39,653 bases of DNA from Bacillota bacterium (GCA_023410575.1 JAEYPP010000011.1:1-39653); one strand, 5' to 3'; positions 24,517 to 34,076 are shown, counted from the first letter of the stretch. Notes: a model not told the origin generated them from the sequence alone. Translations and numbers: made by a program.

Positions 24517-24563
24517 ATTATCAAAGTTCTAAATCATTTACTCTTTTCTAAGCCTTCTTAAAA

Positions 24564-25862
24564 TCACAAACACTTTTCAGTTCTGTTTCTTTTAGAAACG
24601 ACGTCAAAGATTACAGCTGCAAGTAAGACAACACCCTTTACAACCTTCTGATAGTTGGCATCAACACCGGTAATACTCATACCTAAGTTAATTACACCCA
24701 TTAAGACAGCACCTACAATAACGCCAGGAACTGTACCAATTCCACCATAGGCAGAAGCACCACCGATAAAACAAGAACCAATTGCATCCATCTCATAGTT
24801 GGAACCATAAGTTGGTTGTGCACTTGTCATTCGAGCAATTGTAAGCATTCCAGCAAGTGCTGAGAGTAAGCCCATATTCAAGTAAGCTAAGAAATACACT
24901 CGATTCGTATTAATACCAGATAATTTCGTCGCTTTTTCATTACCACCTACTGCATAGAAGTGACGACCTAATGTTGTTTTTGATGAAATATAACCGTAGA
25001 TTCCAACAATGATCATAACCCATACTAAAGAAGTTGGGATTCCTCGGTATTGAGATAGACGAAAACTAAATACAAGAACTACCACACAAATAAGTATGAT
25101 TCGGATAAGTAAACTTCCTAATTTTTCAGCCTGGTACCCTAATTTAACTTTCTTTCTTCTACTGTGAAGAGTTAAAAACACATATATTATACATGCAAGT
25201 ACTCCTATAATAAAGCAAGTAAGATTAAAGTCTATCATCTTAAATATATCTGGAATATAACAGTTTGCTCCACCGCCAAATGCTTTAATATATCCTTCAT
25301 TGGTTAAACTAATGGTCATACCATCAAGTACAACATTGGACAATCCACGAAAGATTAACATACCAGCAAGGGTAACTATAAATGGAGGGACTCTTACATA
25401 TGCAATCCAAAAACCTTGCCATGCTCCAATCAGTAAACCAAAGACTAACATGATAATAATGGAAGTCAGTGGATTCATCCCCTTGTTTTCCATCATTGTC
25501 GCACCAATTGAACCAACAAAACATACGACAGAACCCACGGAAAGATCAATATTACCACCTGTCAAAATACAAAATAGCATACCAGTTGCCAATACAAATA
25601 CATATGCATTTTGTGAGATCAGGTTACTTACATTGGAAGGTAGGAGAATCTTTCCACCTGTTCTATATGTAAAAAATAAAGTAACGACAACGAGCGCGAT
25701 AATCATTGCATACTTTTTTAGAGGGCTAGCTAACTGTATTTTTAACCACTTTAAAACCTTTGCTATTTTTGAATTATTCACAGCTTTTATAAATCTTGAA
25801 TTATTAATTGTGCTAATAAATTTTGAGTTCTTTACATCATCTACTAATTTTACTAGATTCAT
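24564..25862 (-). CDS. Sugar ABC transporter permease (MmsB/XylH-like)
   Basis: A 432-aa membrane permease of the monosaccharide (CUT2) importer family. It has about ten spans starting near residue 50; ILTGGNIDLSVGSVVCFVG and a late MDAIGSCFIGGASAYGGIGTVPG are the hallmark blocks of this family. The N-terminus before the first span carries an unusual degenerate repeat (KNSKFIST, NNSRFIKA, NNSKIAKV). Longer than simple RbsC-type permeases, as in MmsB/XylH of multiple-monosaccharide transporters. ATG follows AAAGGAG and lies three bases behind the ATPase gene. It forms the importer with the preceding ATPase and binding protein; sugar probably a pentose or galactose-like hexose. Confidence 0.93.
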   Translation of the reverse strand: MNLVKLVDDVKNSKFISTINNSRFIKAVNNSKIAKVLKWLKIQLASPLKKYAMIIALVVVTLFFTYRTGGKILLPSNVSNLISQNAYVFVLATGMLFCILTGGNIDLSVGSVVCFVGSIGATMMENKGMNPLTSIIIMLVFGLLIGAWQGFWIAYVRVPPFIVTLAGMLIFRGLSNVVLDGMTISLTNEGYIKAFGGGANCYIPDIFKMIDFNLTCFIIGVLACIIYVFLTLHSRRKKVKLGYQAEKLGSLLIRIILICVVVLVFSFRLSQYRGIPTSLVWVMIIVGIYGYISSKTTLGRHFYAVGGNEKATKLSGINTNRVYFLAYLNMGLLSALAGMLTIARMTSAQPTYGSNYEMDAIGSCFIGGASAYGGIGTVPGVIVGAVLMGVINLGMSITGVDANYQKVVKGVVLLAAVIFDVVSKRNRTEKCL

Positions 25863-25865
25863 CGC

Positions 25866-27407
25866 CTATGCTCCTTTACCTTTTGTTTTCACAATATGTG
25901 ACATAATTAATTCTTGGGTTGCTTCCTCTTTACTAACCTCACCAACGAATTTACCTTCATCCATTATATAGATTCGATCACACATTCCAACAACTTCTGG
26001 GAGTTCTGAAGAAATCATGATGACTGCCTTCCCCTCTGATACGAGCTGATTAATAATACAATAAATTTCGTACTTTGCACCAACATCAATACCTCTTGTC
26101 GGTTCATCTAAAATTAAAATCTCAGGACTTGCGAACATCCATTTAGCTAATAGAACTTTTTGTTGATTTCCACCACTTAGATTCTCAACTGCTTGTTCTA
26201 CTGTCGGACACTTTGTTTTCAATTTGTCTTTATACTCATTCGCTGTTAAAAGTTCTTTGTCCTGATCAATCACCCCATGCTTACTTACTTTGTCCAAACT
26301 AGCTAACGAAGTGTTGATACAAATCGATTTACTTAATATTAATCCATTGCCCTTACGGTCTTCGGTCACATAAGCAAGTCTATTTTTTATCGCAGATTTA
26401 ACCGACTTTAGATGAACCTTTTTACCAAATAGAGAAATCTCACCAGATATCTTTTTTCCATAGCTTCTACCAAACAAGCTCATCGCCAATTCAGTTCTGC
26501 CTGACCCCATCAATCCTGCGATTCCTATCACTTCACCCTTTTTTACATAGAAACTCACATCATTTACAACCTCTTGCTCTAGATTCAAAGGATTAAAGAC
26601 CGACCAATGATTTACCTCCATAACTGTTTCGTCACTCCTTAATGAGATCCTTTTCGGAAAACGTACTGTCATATCTCGTCCGACCATACCACGTATAATT
26701 CGTTGCTCTGATATATCATCCTTTGATTTGTTCAGAGTCTCAATGGTAGAACCATCTCTTAGAATTGTAATCTTGTCTGCCACATATGATATTTCATTTA
26801 ATTTGTGAGAGATGATAATGGATGTGATACCCTCCCTTTGAAATTTCTTGAGTAGCTCTAATAATGCTTTGGAGTCAGACTCATTCAATGATGATGTTGG
26901 TTCATCTAAGATAAGCAAGCGTGCTTTTTTAGCGAGAGCTTTTGCAATCTCAACCAATTGTTGTTTGCCAAGTCCAATGTCTTTTACTAATGTTCTTGAT
27001 GATTCTTCTAGACCTACAGTTTTTAGTAATTCATCAGCTTTTCCATAGGTCTCACTCCAATTAATTGCATAAGAATGCCCTCTCTCATTACCAAGAAACA
27101 TATTCTCACCAATTGTCATATATGGAATAAGTGCCAACTCCTGATGAATAATTACGATACCAAGTTGCTCACTATCCTTAATATTTGTAAATTTGCATAG
27201 CTTTCCATCAAAGAAGATCTCACCCTCATAGGTTCCAAATGGATAAATTCCACTTAATACATTCATCAGTGTAGACTTCCCTGCCCCATTTTCACCTACC
27301 AAAGCATGAATTTCCCCTTGTTCTACCTGTAAATTGACACGATCTAATGCTTTCACACCTGGGAAAGTTTTTGTAATATTCTTCATTTCTAAAAGTATCT
27401 TAGACAA
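25866..27407 (-). CDS. Sugar ABC transporter ATPase (MmsA/XylG-like)
   Basis: A 513-aa cytoplasmic protein with two fused ABC domains. Domain 1 has Walker A GENGAGKST (about 39-47), a degenerate signature (IGLGKQQLVEIAKA) and Walker B LLILDEPTSSL. Domain 2 has GLMGSGRTE in place of a normal P-loop, signature LSGGNQQK and Walker B ILILDEPTRGIDVG. The weakened second Walker A is normal for CUT2 importers. The start is TTG at 27407, with AGGAGG six bases upstream. It sits between the binding protein and the permease and powers uptake of the same sugar. Confidence 0.95.
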   Translation of the reverse strand: MSKILLEMKNITKTFPGVKALDRVNLQVEQGEIHALVGENGAGKSTLMNVLSGIYPFGTYEGEIFFDGKLCKFTNIKDSEQLGIVIIHQELALIPYMTIGENMFLGNERGHSYAINWSETYGKADELLKTVGLEESSRTLVKDIGLGKQQLVEIAKALAKKARLLILDEPTSSLNESDSKALLELLKKFQREGITSIIISHKLNEISYVADKITILRDGSTIETLNKSKDDISEQRIIRGMVGRDMTVRFPKRISLRSDETVMEVNHWSVFNPLNLEQEVVNDVSFYVKKGEVIGIAGLMGSGRTELAMSLFGRSYGKKISGEISLFGKKVHLKSVKSAIKNRLAYVTEDRKGNGLILSKSICINTSLASLDKVSKHGVIDQDKELLTANEYKDKLKTKCPTVEQAVENLSGGNQQKVLLAKWMFASPEILILDEPTRGIDVGAKYEIYCIINQLVSEGKAVIMISSELPEVVGMCDRIYIMDEGKFVGEVSKEEATQELIMSHIVKTKGKGA

Positions 27408-27454
27408 TGTGCCCTCCTTTCACGGATCTAAAGGAATTTGCTATGATGTAAAAC

Positions 27455-27474
27455 AGGCGGGATAAATCCCGCCT
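27455..27474 (-). promoter_or_regulatory. Intercistronic hairpin after binding-protein gene
   Basis: A perfect 8-bp GC-rich stem, aggcggga / tcccgcct, with a 4-nt loop, in the gap between the binding protein and ATPase genes. The T-run after it is short (gtttta), so it may be a partial terminator or 3' stabiliser that raises binding-protein mRNA over the ATPase and permease, a common feature of such operons. Confidence 0.65.
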
Positions 27475-27488
27475 ACTTTATCCTAAGA

Positions 27489-28607
27489 CTACTGTAAATC
27501 ACTCTCAGTATAATATTCGGAGCCAATCAATAATTCTTTATAATTGCTTGCATCTGCAAATACTGGTTCACAAAGATAAGATGGAACGATTCCCATACCA
27601 TTATCATAAGTCTTTTCATCATTAACCGGGGCCTTTCCACCCTCTATTATCGCATCTACCATCTTTACAACCTGAGCTGCTAAAGTACGAGTATCTTTAA
27701 AAACTGACATAGATTGTTTTCCAGCGATCATATTCTTAACATTAGGCTTATCACAATCTTGACCAGTAATAATTGGCCATTCTCCTGTATAAGAAGCAGA
27801 AAGAGCATTGGTTACACCAAGTGCTGTTGAATCATTGGAACAAAGAACTGCATCCAACTTTGTGTTATCTGCATAGTAGGAGGCAATAATTGCATCCATT
27901 CTGCTTTGAGCAGTTTCTGTTGACCAACCTGCAGTGGCAACCTTCTCAAAATCTACACTTCCTGATTTGACAACTAATTTACCAGAATCAACATATGGTT
28001 TTAAAATATCCATAGCGCCGTTATAGAAATATGGTGCATTATTATCACCTGGGTCACCTGCAAAAATCTCAAAATTGAATGGTCCAGCCGCATTGTCAAG
28101 ATCTAGTTTGTCTTTTATGTATTGACCTTGTGTAGCACCAACTTTATAGTTATCAAATGTTGCATAGTAAGTAACTGCATCTGAGTTCTTAATTAAGCGG
28201 TCATAAGCGATAACAGAGATACCTTCATTTTTAGCCTGTGCTAGAACAGTTCCTAAAGAATCACTATCGATGGCTACAATAATAAGTACTTTACAACCAT
28301 TGGAAATCATATTCTCTACTTGAGAAACCTGTGTCTGGATTTCATTGTTTGCATATTGTAAATCAACTTTATAACCGGCTTCCTTTAGAAGTCTCTCCAT
28401 GTTGCCACCATCTTGATTCCAACGTTGTAGATCCTTGGTTGGCATTGAAACACCAATTAACTCACCATCTGCTGTAGTAGGGGCTTTCGTAGCCTCTGGT
28501 GTTTCTGTAGCATCGGATGTTTTAGAAGTTGATTTGGAACCACATCCAACTAAAAAAGTTGTTGTCATCGTTAGTAGTAATAAAAAACTAAGTAACTTTC
28601 TTTTCAT
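27489..28607 (-). CDS. Sugar-binding lipoprotein (ChvE/XylF-like)
   Basis: A 372-aa solute-binding protein of the CUT2 importer. The signal peptide ends in lipobox LVGC (19-22), so Cys22 is lipidated and the protein sits on the outer face of the membrane. A Ser/Thr/Ala/Pro linker follows, then a type 1 periplasmic-binding fold starting GELIGVSMPTKDLQRWNQDG, with IQTQVSQVENMISNGCKVLIIVAIDSDSL cut across the first lobe, VIAYDRLI, CSNDSTALGV and ITGQDCDKPN. These blocks match ChvE/XylF proteins for xylose, galactose or arabinose. ATG follows GAGGAGG. First gene of the importer operon, after an intrinsic terminator closing the upstream sensor operon. Confidence 0.93.
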   Translation of the reverse strand: MKRKLLSFLLLLTMTTTFLVGCGSKSTSKTSDATETPEATKAPTTADGELIGVSMPTKDLQRWNQDGGNMERLLKEAGYKVDLQYANNEIQTQVSQVENMISNGCKVLIIVAIDSDSLGTVLAQAKNEGISVIAYDRLIKNSDAVTYYATFDNYKVGATQGQYIKDKLDLDNAAGPFNFEIFAGDPGDNNAPYFYNGAMDILKPYVDSGKLVVKSGSVDFEKVATAGWSTETAQSRMDAIIASYYADNTKLDAVLCSNDSTALGVTNALSASYTGEWPIITGQDCDKPNVKNMIAGKQSMSVFKDTRTLAAQVVKMVDAIIEGGKAPVNDEKTYDNGMGIVPSYLCEPVFADASNYKELLIGSEYYTESDLQ

Positions 28608-28736
28608 GTTTCTACCTCCTCTTTTTCTTTAAAAGACATTTTTGAAACAAACATTACTACATAATCAAATTAACACATATATTTTAGAAATGATTTGCGA
28701 ATACGTAGAAATTTCCCCAATAATAGAACAGCAAAA

Positions 28737-28780
28737 AAAGAATGATTAGCATATTTTTATAAACATGCTTACCATTCTTA
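28737..28780 (-). terminator. Intrinsic terminator of the sensor operon
   Basis: The minus-strand stem aagaatggtaagcatg (28764-28779) pairs with 28738-28753 with two or three mismatches and is followed by TTTTTTT. It separates the sensor operon from the importer operon, so the latter needs its own promoter between about 28610 and 28735. I found no good consensus promoter there, which fits activation by the response regulator. Confidence 0.75.
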
Positions 28781-28788
28781 AAAAAATA

Positions 28789-29829
28789 CTACTCTGGCAT
28801 CTTGTCTGGTACATTAAGATAAACGTCTTCCTTGAGATGAAAACTACTATTAATAATAACCTCCATCATATTATCCTCAGTAACAGCAATCGTTTCTAAA
28901 GTAACATATGGAACGTCATAGGTTCCATCATCTATGGTCTGTGTTTCTTCCAATTCTTCACCTTTTATTAACTTGATTGTATATTCTGCTGCTTTCTGTG
29001 CAAGTTTTTCTACTGGTTTGTATACAGTCATCAGCTGTGTTCCCTCTACAATCCTCTGGCATGCTTCCAAATCTGCATCCTGTCCGACTACATACACTTT
29101 ACCAGCTAATCTTCGTTCTGCTAAGCTATATACAACCTGTCCAGCAAGGCTATCATTACCGCACATAATTGCATCAACCTCCTCGAGGAAAGTACTATTT
29201 GAATCAATGTAAACACTTGCAAGTTCAGGTTTCCAACCAGCAGCATGAAAATTTCCTACCAATTCAATCTTAGCCTCCTCCATCACTTTGCAAAATCCTG
29301 ATTCAACCATTGTAACGTTAAGATCTGTTAAGGGCCCACCAATCATTAAAACCTTCTTTTTTTCTAAGTCTTGGCCCACAATCGCTTGAGCCATCATAGT
29401 ACCTACTGCCTCATTATCAAAGGATATATACAAATCAACATCTGCATTACGTATCAATCGGTCATATGCAACTACCTTAATATTAGCATCCTTCGCTTTC
29501 TGAACAACACCTTTCAATTGATCCATATCAATACAGATAATAATGATTGCATCCATCCTTTTCTCGATGAAATATTCAATTTGGCTAATCTGTGTCTCCA
29601 CATCTCCATTCGCACTCCGCACATTTACAACTGCCCCAAACTCTTTTGCTGTCGATACAAATACATCACGATCTCTTTGCCACCTTTCAATAACAAAAGA
29701 GTCAAAGCTCATTCCGATTTGAAGGGATTCCTTTTCTTGTGATAAATTAGTTTTATCCTTTTGATCATGATTCATACAGCCACTTAGTAACATACATATT
29801 AGCACAAGAAATACTTTGATTTTCTTCAT
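28789..29829 (-). CDS. Second sugar-binding lipoprotein in sensor operon
   Basis: A 346-aa lipoprotein with lipobox LLSGC (14-18) and a type 1 binding fold related to the main binding protein: QIGMSFDSFVIERWQRDRD, ETQISQIEYFIEKRMDAIIIICIDMDQL, VVAYDRLIRNADVDLYISFDN, CGNDSLAGQ and VVGQDADLEACQRI. It lacks the long linker of its paralogue. Its ATG overlaps the response regulator stop by four bases (ATGA) with GGAGG upstream, so expression is translationally coupled. It could be an alternative receptor for the importer or a ligand scavenger that tunes the sensor. It diverges clearly from the main binding protein, so ligand preference may differ. Confidence 0.88.
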   Translation of the reverse strand: MKKIKVFLVLICMLLSGCMNHDQKDKTNLSQEKESLQIGMSFDSFVIERWQRDRDVFVSTAKEFGAVVNVRSANGDVETQISQIEYFIEKRMDAIIIICIDMDQLKGVVQKAKDANIKVVAYDRLIRNADVDLYISFDNEAVGTMMAQAIVGQDLEKKKVLMIGGPLTDLNVTMVESGFCKVMEEAKIELVGNFHAAGWKPELASVYIDSNSTFLEEVDAIMCGNDSLAGQVVYSLAERRLAGKVYVVGQDADLEACQRIVEGTQLMTVYKPVEKLAQKAAEYTIKLIKGEELEETQTIDDGTYDVPYVTLETIAVTEDNMMEVIINSSFHLKEDVYLNVPDKMPE

Positions 29830-31424
29830 GTAAACCTCCCTTCCTTATAAACTGTCGGTGTTACACCAACATTTTTCTTAAAGGTACGACTAAAATAATT
29901 TGGATCCGAGTATCCAATGCTAGCACATATTTCTTTCATACTCATCTCAGATTGTTTCAGTAGCTTTTTTGCCTTCTCTATTCGTAAATCAGTTAAATAA
30001 TCAATAAAGTTCTTTCCTACTTGTTCTTTAAATATCCTACTAAAATAGTATGGACTTATGTCTACTTTTCGAGATACATCATCCAGGGACAAATCTCGAC
30101 TGTAATTCTCTTCAATATAACTTTTAGCAACTTCAACGACACTACGTGATTGTCCTTGCTTTATAGTACTTATATTACGGCAAGCCAAAGAAACCTTTTC
30201 AATCAACCACTGTTTTAGTATTTCGCTATCTTCACATTGCATTACTTTAGAAAGATAATCATGTCTGGAACGAAATTGATACGTCATACCACCATTTTCG
30301 TATGCAATATGCTCTGCTCTAAGAGTTAATTCCAATACTTTTAGTCGGATATCCATTATGCAATTTGGATAGCTAACTGTCATCCAATCAAAAAAACGTG
30401 CTGCCATCGTAATCGTCTCATTCAAATTTCCATCACTGATTGCATTGAATAACGCAAGTTCTACATCAATTGGATAATTTTCCTCATAATCACAAGACAG
30501 GGGTAAATCATCCACATGCGCCACTCGCCCTGTTGTCTGAACCAAGGATTTGAGGGCTTCATTGTATGATTGCATGGAATCATGTATAGTTCTTACACTA
30601 CCAATTCCAATACGAAAACATAGCTTTACCTGATGTTTTAACTTTCGAGACATTTCTCGTGCACGCTCAATCAAGTCGATTCGCTGATTATAGTCAATAC
30701 GACGTTCCTGATATGGTACAAATACCGCAATCTTATTTGCCATCACTGCCCCAACAATCCCATCAAAATATTCACGAATGACCTCACGAACCTCTCGATA
30801 TTTTCCTTGTAACCGAATGCTCATTCCAACTGCGTTAGTCATATGACTACCTTCTTGTTCCTCTCCACAGACTAAGACAAGCATATAACCATAATCCTTA
30901 GAAATACCGAGTAACGTCTTATAATTATCGACATCCTCTTTAAAATTTTCTTGAAATAAGATATTATAAATCAGACCATTTTCAATGATTGGAACAACGG
31001 TCTCCAACTTTTCGCGAATCAAAAGGTCATTGCTTCTTTTTTTCTTTTCAACTTCAATAACATCCATTGCTCTTTTCAAAACATCTACAATCTTTTTTTG
31101 TTCCACTGGTTTATGTAAATACTCAATTACACCTAAATTAATTGCTTCTTTTGCGTAATCAAATTTATCAAACGCAGACATTACAATGAATACAACCTGA
31201 CTATACATTTTTTTTATTTCTCGCATAGCTTCAATTCCATTAATTCCCGGCATATGAATATCCATAATTGCTATGTCCGGCCGAAATCTCTCAGCTAATT
31301 CAATTACTGTTCGTCCTGATTTTGCAAACTCAACGATACAATTATCTCCAAAATTACGATTTATAATATATTTTAATGAATCAATGACTATTCCCTCATC
31401 ATCTGCAAGCATAATTTTAAGCAT
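29826..31424 (-). CDS. YesN-like response regulator with AraC output
   Basis: A 532-aa two-component regulator. An N-terminal receiver has the acidic pair in LADDEG, the phosphoacceptor Asp at residue 55 (IAIMDIHMPG), and the Thr/Ser and Lys positions (VMSAFDKF, LHKPVEQ). A middle region of about 270 residues is of the kind seen in YesN proteins. The C-terminal AraC domain starts near 430 with two helix-turn-helices (DLSLDDVSRKVDISPYYFSR and MKEICASIGYSDPNYFSRTF). The start overlaps the kinase stop by eight bases with AAGGAG upstream. It should activate the importer operon downstream when the cognate kinase senses sugar. Confidence 0.95.
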   Translation of the reverse strand: MLKIMLADDEGIVIDSLKYIINRNFGDNCIVEFAKSGRTVIELAERFRPDIAIMDIHMPGINGIEAMREIKKMYSQVVFIVMSAFDKFDYAKEAINLGVIEYLHKPVEQKKIVDVLKRAMDVIEVEKKKRSNDLLIREKLETVVPIIENGLIYNILFQENFKEDVDNYKTLLGISKDYGYMLVLVCGEEQEGSHMTNAVGMSIRLQGKYREVREVIREYFDGIVGAVMANKIAVFVPYQERRIDYNQRIDLIERAREMSRKLKHQVKLCFRIGIGSVRTIHDSMQSYNEALKSLVQTTGRVAHVDDLPLSCDYEENYPIDVELALFNAISDGNLNETITMAARFFDWMTVSYPNCIMDIRLKVLELTLRAEHIAYENGGMTYQFRSRHDYLSKVMQCEDSEILKQWLIEKVSLACRNISTIKQGQSRSVVEVAKSYIEENYSRDLSLDDVSRKVDISPYYFSRIFKEQVGKNFIDYLTDLRIEKAKKLLKQSEMSMKEICASIGYSDPNYFSRTFKKNVGVTPTVYKEGRFT

Positions 31425-32910
31425 AACTATCTCCTTCCTCCATAGGAATCATTAGTATAACTTCTGTTCCTTTCCCCTCACCTTCACTATGTATCTCGAT
31501 AATATCCTGTTGATCAAAAAATAAGCGAACACGCCCAATCACATTATTTAAACCAATTCCGTTCGAATCTCTCGATAGAACAGCTTTACTTGGAAGATTG
31601 GATAATATCTTTTCGATCTGAGGCGCAGGCATTCCAACTCCATTATCTTTAATACTAATCATAATTCGTTTCTCATTACAATAGATAGTAAGTTTTACTT
31701 TTCCTTCCCACTCAATGTTACGAATACCGTAATTTATACTGTTTTCAACAAGTGGCTGCAAAATCATACTCGGAACTTTTATTTGTAAAATAGATTCATC
31801 AATCTCTTTCTCAAAATGGATATCACCAGAAAACCGAACATTTAAAATATAAATATAGTTATCAACCAACTCAATTTCTTCCTGTAGCGTTACAACTTCA
31901 TTATTCTTTTTTAAATTATATCGATAAAACTCTGCTGTGTTCTGTATATATGCGTAAGTCCTCTCAGCGCCTTCCATCATGGCTAGCTGCGCACCTGCAT
32001 TCAGGGTATTAAAAAGAAAGTGCGGATTAATCTGAGCTTGAAGGTATTTTAGTTGGGCGTCCTTTAAGTGTGTTTCCATTCGAAGCTCATTCTCACGAAG
32101 GTTCTGTTCCACTTCCATACTCACTGTTAATTTAGTTATGTATTCGCGTAAACTTACAACCATCTTATCGAATGCTTTTGTTACGACTCCAACTTCGTCT
32201 TTCGACTGGACTGAAACTAGATTTACCATAAAATTTCCTTGAGCAACTTGATTCGCTATTCTTGCAAGATCCTTTAGTGGCCTTGTAATCGTCTGTGTTA
32301 GTAAGGTAATTAAGATAACATTTCCCAACGCAACGCTAACAAGTAAAAATGTACTCACACGCTCTAACGATTGTATAGAAGCAGATAATGCTGTATAGTT
32401 TAGGGAATTATTCTTAAACTGTTCATTATTCAAGCTGTAAATGTATGTACTGATATAGGAATATAATAGACTTGCTTTATCATACCTTTGCTTATATTTT
32501 TCGACATTGCGACCTCGCTTTGCCTCAATTGCCTGATTGGTCAATTCTAAATAACTAGAGGACATGATATTAATATTACGTTCCATTAATAAAAGCGGAT
32601 CATTGGAAGGTCTTGCTTGTAAATTATCAATTAGATTTCGATAAGCTTGCTCACTTTTGTAAAAGTCCTCCATTGCATCTGTTGTCTTCGTATTTAGATA
32701 ATTTGTCATATTGGTTTGTACATGTTCAAGAGATTCCTCAAGAGTGTTTAAATTTAGATTACTTCGATAAATATTATCTAACCTTGTAATAAGACGATTA
32801 ATGTTTTGATACATAAAAATGTTCATTAGTAGAACAATCAAAGTGGTTGCAATAAATGTGAGCGTCAACTTTCTTTGTAAGGAAGGTTGAAACATTCTTT
32901 TACTATTCAA
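31417..32910 (-). CDS. LytS/YesM-like sensor histidine kinase
   Basis: A membrane kinase of about 497 aa. The first span is near residues 15-35, an extracellular helical region spans about 40-185, the second span is at 186-207 and a HAMP domain follows. A His_kinase domain has the phospho-acceptor His in QAQINPHFLFNTLNAGAQ, and the C-terminal ATPase has MILQPLVENSINYGI and ISIKDNGVGM. The extracellular part shows no sugar-binding fold, so sensing probably depends on the neighbouring membrane-anchored binding protein, as in XylFII-LytS. Start choice: a GTG at 32919 touches GGGAGG with no spacing, while TTG at 32910 has eight bases, so TTG is preferred. Confidence 0.9.
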   Translation of the reverse strand: MNSKRMFQPSLQRKLTLTFIATTLIVLLMNIFMYQNINRLITRLDNIYRSNLNLNTLEESLEHVQTNMTNYLNTKTTDAMEDFYKSEQAYRNLIDNLQARPSNDPLLLMERNINIMSSSYLELTNQAIEAKRGRNVEKYKQRYDKASLLYSYISTYIYSLNNEQFKNNSLNYTALSASIQSLERVSTFLLVSVALGNVILITLLTQTITRPLKDLARIANQVAQGNFMVNLVSVQSKDEVGVVTKAFDKMVVSLREYITKLTVSMEVEQNLRENELRMETHLKDAQLKYLQAQINPHFLFNTLNAGAQLAMMEGAERTYAYIQNTAEFYRYNLKKNNEVVTLQEEIELVDNYIYILNVRFSGDIHFEKEIDESILQIKVPSMILQPLVENSINYGIRNIEWEGKVKLTIYCNEKRIMISIKDNGVGMPAPQIEKILSNLPSKAVLSRDSNGIGLNNVIGRVRLFFDQQDIIEIHSEGEGKGTEVILMIPMEEGDSYA

Positions 32911-32915
32911 CTGTT

Positions 32916-33926
32916 TCACCTCCCTATATAGTCATCAACATTATCAAAAGTGATTAGTTTAGTATCTACCGTATAATACTCATTGACCTGTCCATAAGTT
33001 TGATATTCTTCCATTGCTTCCATCAAGTACTCACCAATTTGTTCTGTTTGAATCGATATCGTAGAATAAATTACTTTTCTCTGTATCGCATTTAAGATTG
33101 TTTCAGAATCATAATAGCCTAAAATATTAACAATACCAACTTTGTTATAATCGATAAGTGCCTGATAAGCACACATTGTGTTCAATTCATCCAAACAAAT
33201 AAAAATATCTGGTAGCTCCTCTGAATTCATAAAAATATCACGAATTGATTCTTCCGCTGCGAATGAACTAGAAGTATCAATTGCTATGCTTTCTAGTTGA
33301 ATCTTATCAAAACTGCCACTTGACTCTAGCATCTCTTGGATTCCTGAATAGATAATATTTTGTCCTGAGTTCTTTGCTTGTGTTGTCATTAAAATAACTA
33401 CTCGATTCATTGATTCATTGGCAAGCTCTATCACTTGACTTCCATACTCTCTACCTAAATTATAACTACTTATCCCAACAAAACTTTGTCGTTCACTCGA
33501 AGTATTATCACCTATTACAGTGATTACGGGGATATCTTTTTCTACTGCTTCATTAATTAAATTCGTCATCTCTATACTTTCGTCTGCTTCCAAAAAGATT
33601 GCATCTACCTTCGATTCAATTGCTATCCTCATACGGTCAGCCTTCGAATATTCTGTTGCTAACTGTGTTCCCATTAACTCTACATAGATGCGATTATTCT
33701 CTCCAACTACCTTGGTATACTCATACACACTATTCCAAAAGGAGGATTTTGTATCCTCCACAATCATTACATAATATGCATCATAATCTTGTGGCTCTTT
33801 CGTCTTAATTTCATTCGTAGCCTGTGTAATCTGGTTTTTAAATACATACATACTAATAAACATAATGGAAAGCAAAAACAACAAGGCAACCGCGCTAAAC
33901 AAATTCATATGCTTTGAGTGTCTCAT
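32916..33926 (-). CDS. Membrane-anchored sugar-binding sensor (XylFII-like)
   Basis: A 336-aa protein with one N-terminal membrane span (about residues 7-29, no lipobox Cys) and an extracellular type 1 periplasmic-binding fold: DAYYVMIVEDTKSSFWNSVYEY, KADRMRIAIESKVDAIFLEADES, IPVITVIGDNTSSERQSFVGISSYNLG, and FICLDELNTMCAYQAL. Similar anchored binding proteins, such as XylFII of Clostridium beijerinckii, bind sugar outside and drive a LytS kinase. It is the first gene of the operon and ends within a few bases of the kinase start. ATG follows AGGAGAG. The ligand site differs from the two downstream binding proteins, so it is a sensor rather than a transporter component. Xylose or another pentose is a guess from family context. 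Confidence 0.88.
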   Translation of the reverse strand: MRHSKHMNLFSAVALLFLLSIMFISMYVFKNQITQATNEIKTKEPQDYDAYYVMIVEDTKSSFWNSVYEYTKVVGENNRIYVELMGTQLATEYSKADRMRIAIESKVDAIFLEADESIEMTNLINEAVEKDIPVITVIGDNTSSERQSFVGISSYNLGREYGSQVIELANESMNRVVILMTTQAKNSGQNIIYSGIQEMLESSGSFDKIQLESIAIDTSSSFAAEESIRDIFMNSEELPDIFICLDELNTMCAYQALIDYNKVGIVNILGYYDSETILNAIQRKVIYSTISIQTEQIGEYLMEAMEEYQTYGQVNEYYTVDTKLITFDNVDDYIGR

Positions 33927-34031
33927 ACCACTCTCCTATCAAACAAAGTTAAGAATATTATCATTCCAATAATAGAATAATACTGTGAGTCTTTTCTATA
34001 AATGAAAAATCAAAGGAATCCGCTTTTACAT

Positions 34032-34076
34032 AAAAAAAGCAGAAAAGTAGATAATAACTCTACTTAACTGCCTTTT
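34032..34076. terminator. Terminator upstream of the sensor operon
   Basis: Stem aaaagcagaaaagtaga pairs with tctacttaactgccttt across a 7-nt loop, with A-run and T-run flanks. On the minus strand it would end transcription from the DUF3781 gene before the sensor operon. The 33927-34258 interval otherwise shows no gene and no convincing consensus promoter. Confidence 0.65.

Noticed and set aside
25300..25971. A 223-codon + strand frame opposite the permease and ATPase genes
   Set aside because: It is the shadow of hydrophobic permease codons, crosses a gene boundary on the other strand and has no family features.
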